From contig DXEQ01000225.1 in the NCBI GenBank assembly GCA_019114885.1, positions 1-6,055 on the forward strand: 6,055 bases of DNA. The letters run 5' to 3'. A model generated the notes under the pieces. That model made no database searches, had not been told where the DNA came from, and saw nothing but the letters and a program-made list of their open reading frames with translations. A program made the position numbers and the translations under genes. Each line of letters opens with the position of its first letter. Within the stretch, counting starts at the first letter, position 1. This document shows, piece by piece, positions 5,809 to 6,055 of the stretch. Source of the stretch: Candidatus Anaerobutyricum stercoripullorum. Its GTDB lineage: Bacteria; Bacillota; Clostridia; Lachnospirales; Lachnospiraceae.

Positions 5809-5957
5809 CCCAATGCCGGATTCTTCCGCCAGGCTCATGTCATAATGCATAATTTTTTTATTTTTTCATTCGGATTCCTCATCATTATGTTGCGTATTTA
5901 TGCCCTGTTTTCGTTATTCACAACCTATAGTTGTGATATTGATGAATTCTTGTTGTT
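5809..5957. other. AT-rich divergent intergenic region
   Basis: No gene is visible between the divergent truA promoter and the outgoing plus-strand promoter. A perfect 7-bp inverted repeat, TCACAAC (5918-5924) and GTTGTGA (5930-5936) around CTATA, ends about 22 nt upstream of the plus-strand -35. It is a candidate operator or activator site, but I cannot name its regulator. T-rich tracts occur near 5851-5866 without a convincing stem. Confidence 0.4.
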
Positions 5958-5985
5958 TTTACAAATTTCTTTCAAATGTTACAAT
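5958..5985 (+). promoter_or_regulatory. Promoter of a plus-strand gene beyond the right edge
   Basis: A -35-like TTTACA (5958-5963) and -10-like TACAAT (5980-5985) are 16 nt apart. The -10 is embedded in AATGTTACAATAACCCT (5975-5991), almost the same sequence as at the hypB promoter (227-243). Confidence 0.6.
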
Positions 5986-5994
5986 AACCCTATC

Positions 5995-6021
5995 ATCAAG
6001 CAAAGGGAAACAGTGCTTGAT
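5995..6021 (+). promoter_or_regulatory. Hairpin in the leader of the outgoing gene
   Basis: A perfect 8-bp repeat, ATCAAGCA (5995-6002) and TGCTTGAT (6014-6021), encloses 11 nt. It lies at or just after the expected transcription start. It could protect the 5' end of the mRNA or act as an operator. No U-run follows, so it is not a terminator. Confidence 0.5.
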
Positions 6022-6044
6022 AACAAACATATTCATACATGTAT

Positions 6045-6051
6045 AAGGAGG
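6045..6051 (+). promoter_or_regulatory. Strong ribosome binding site at the right edge
   Basis: AAGGAGG is a near-perfect Shine-Dalgarno sequence just before the end of the window. The start codon it serves must lie a few bases past 6055, so the gene itself is not seen. A perfect 10-bp palindrome, ATACATGTAT (6035-6044), abuts it. Confidence 0.75.
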
Positions 6052-6055
6052 AGAT

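Overview
The window looks like chromosomal DNA of a mid-GC Firmicute, most likely a gut clostridium of the Lachnospiraceae type. This rests on strong AGGAGG-type ribosome binding sites, AT-rich intergenic stretches with sigma-A-like promoters, long U-tailed intrinsic terminators, and the style of the encoded proteins. The genus cannot be fixed from the sequence alone.

Layout. Positions 1-208 hold no gene I can recognise. A promoter near 209-237 leads into two tandem plus-strand genes (302-1057 and 1097-1780). Both encode HypB-type nickel-chaperone GTPases, and the pair ends at a strong terminator (1784-1822) that also serves the convergent gene. On the minus strand, 1848-4466 encodes a full-length calcium-type P-type ATPase (P2A/P2B family). 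Its roughly 0.3 kb leader carries a promoter (4781-4808), an RNA matching the yybP-ykoY manganese riboswitch (about 4641-4749) and an intrinsic terminator (4601-4651). The 5' arm of that terminator reuses the closing strand of the riboswitch P1 helix. Further upstream on the same strand is truA (4884-5621), a tRNA pseudouridine synthase with its own promoter. The last 430 bases are a divergent intergenic region. It ends in a promoter, a hairpin and an AAGGAGG site for a plus-strand gene that starts just beyond the window.

Function. The theme is transition-metal handling. The two HypB paralogues point to nickel delivery to metalloenzymes, although no hydrogenase or hypA gene is visible here. 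The ATPase would normally be annotated as a Ca2+ pump. Its leader suggests expression is turned on by Mn2+, so Mn2+ (or Mn2+/Ca2+) efflux is the better working assignment. The most notable items are the complete Mn-riboswitch/terminator/ATPase unit, and the tandem HypB pair in which one copy carries a Cys/His-containing insertion. TruA is a housekeeping enzyme and appears unrelated to the metal genes.
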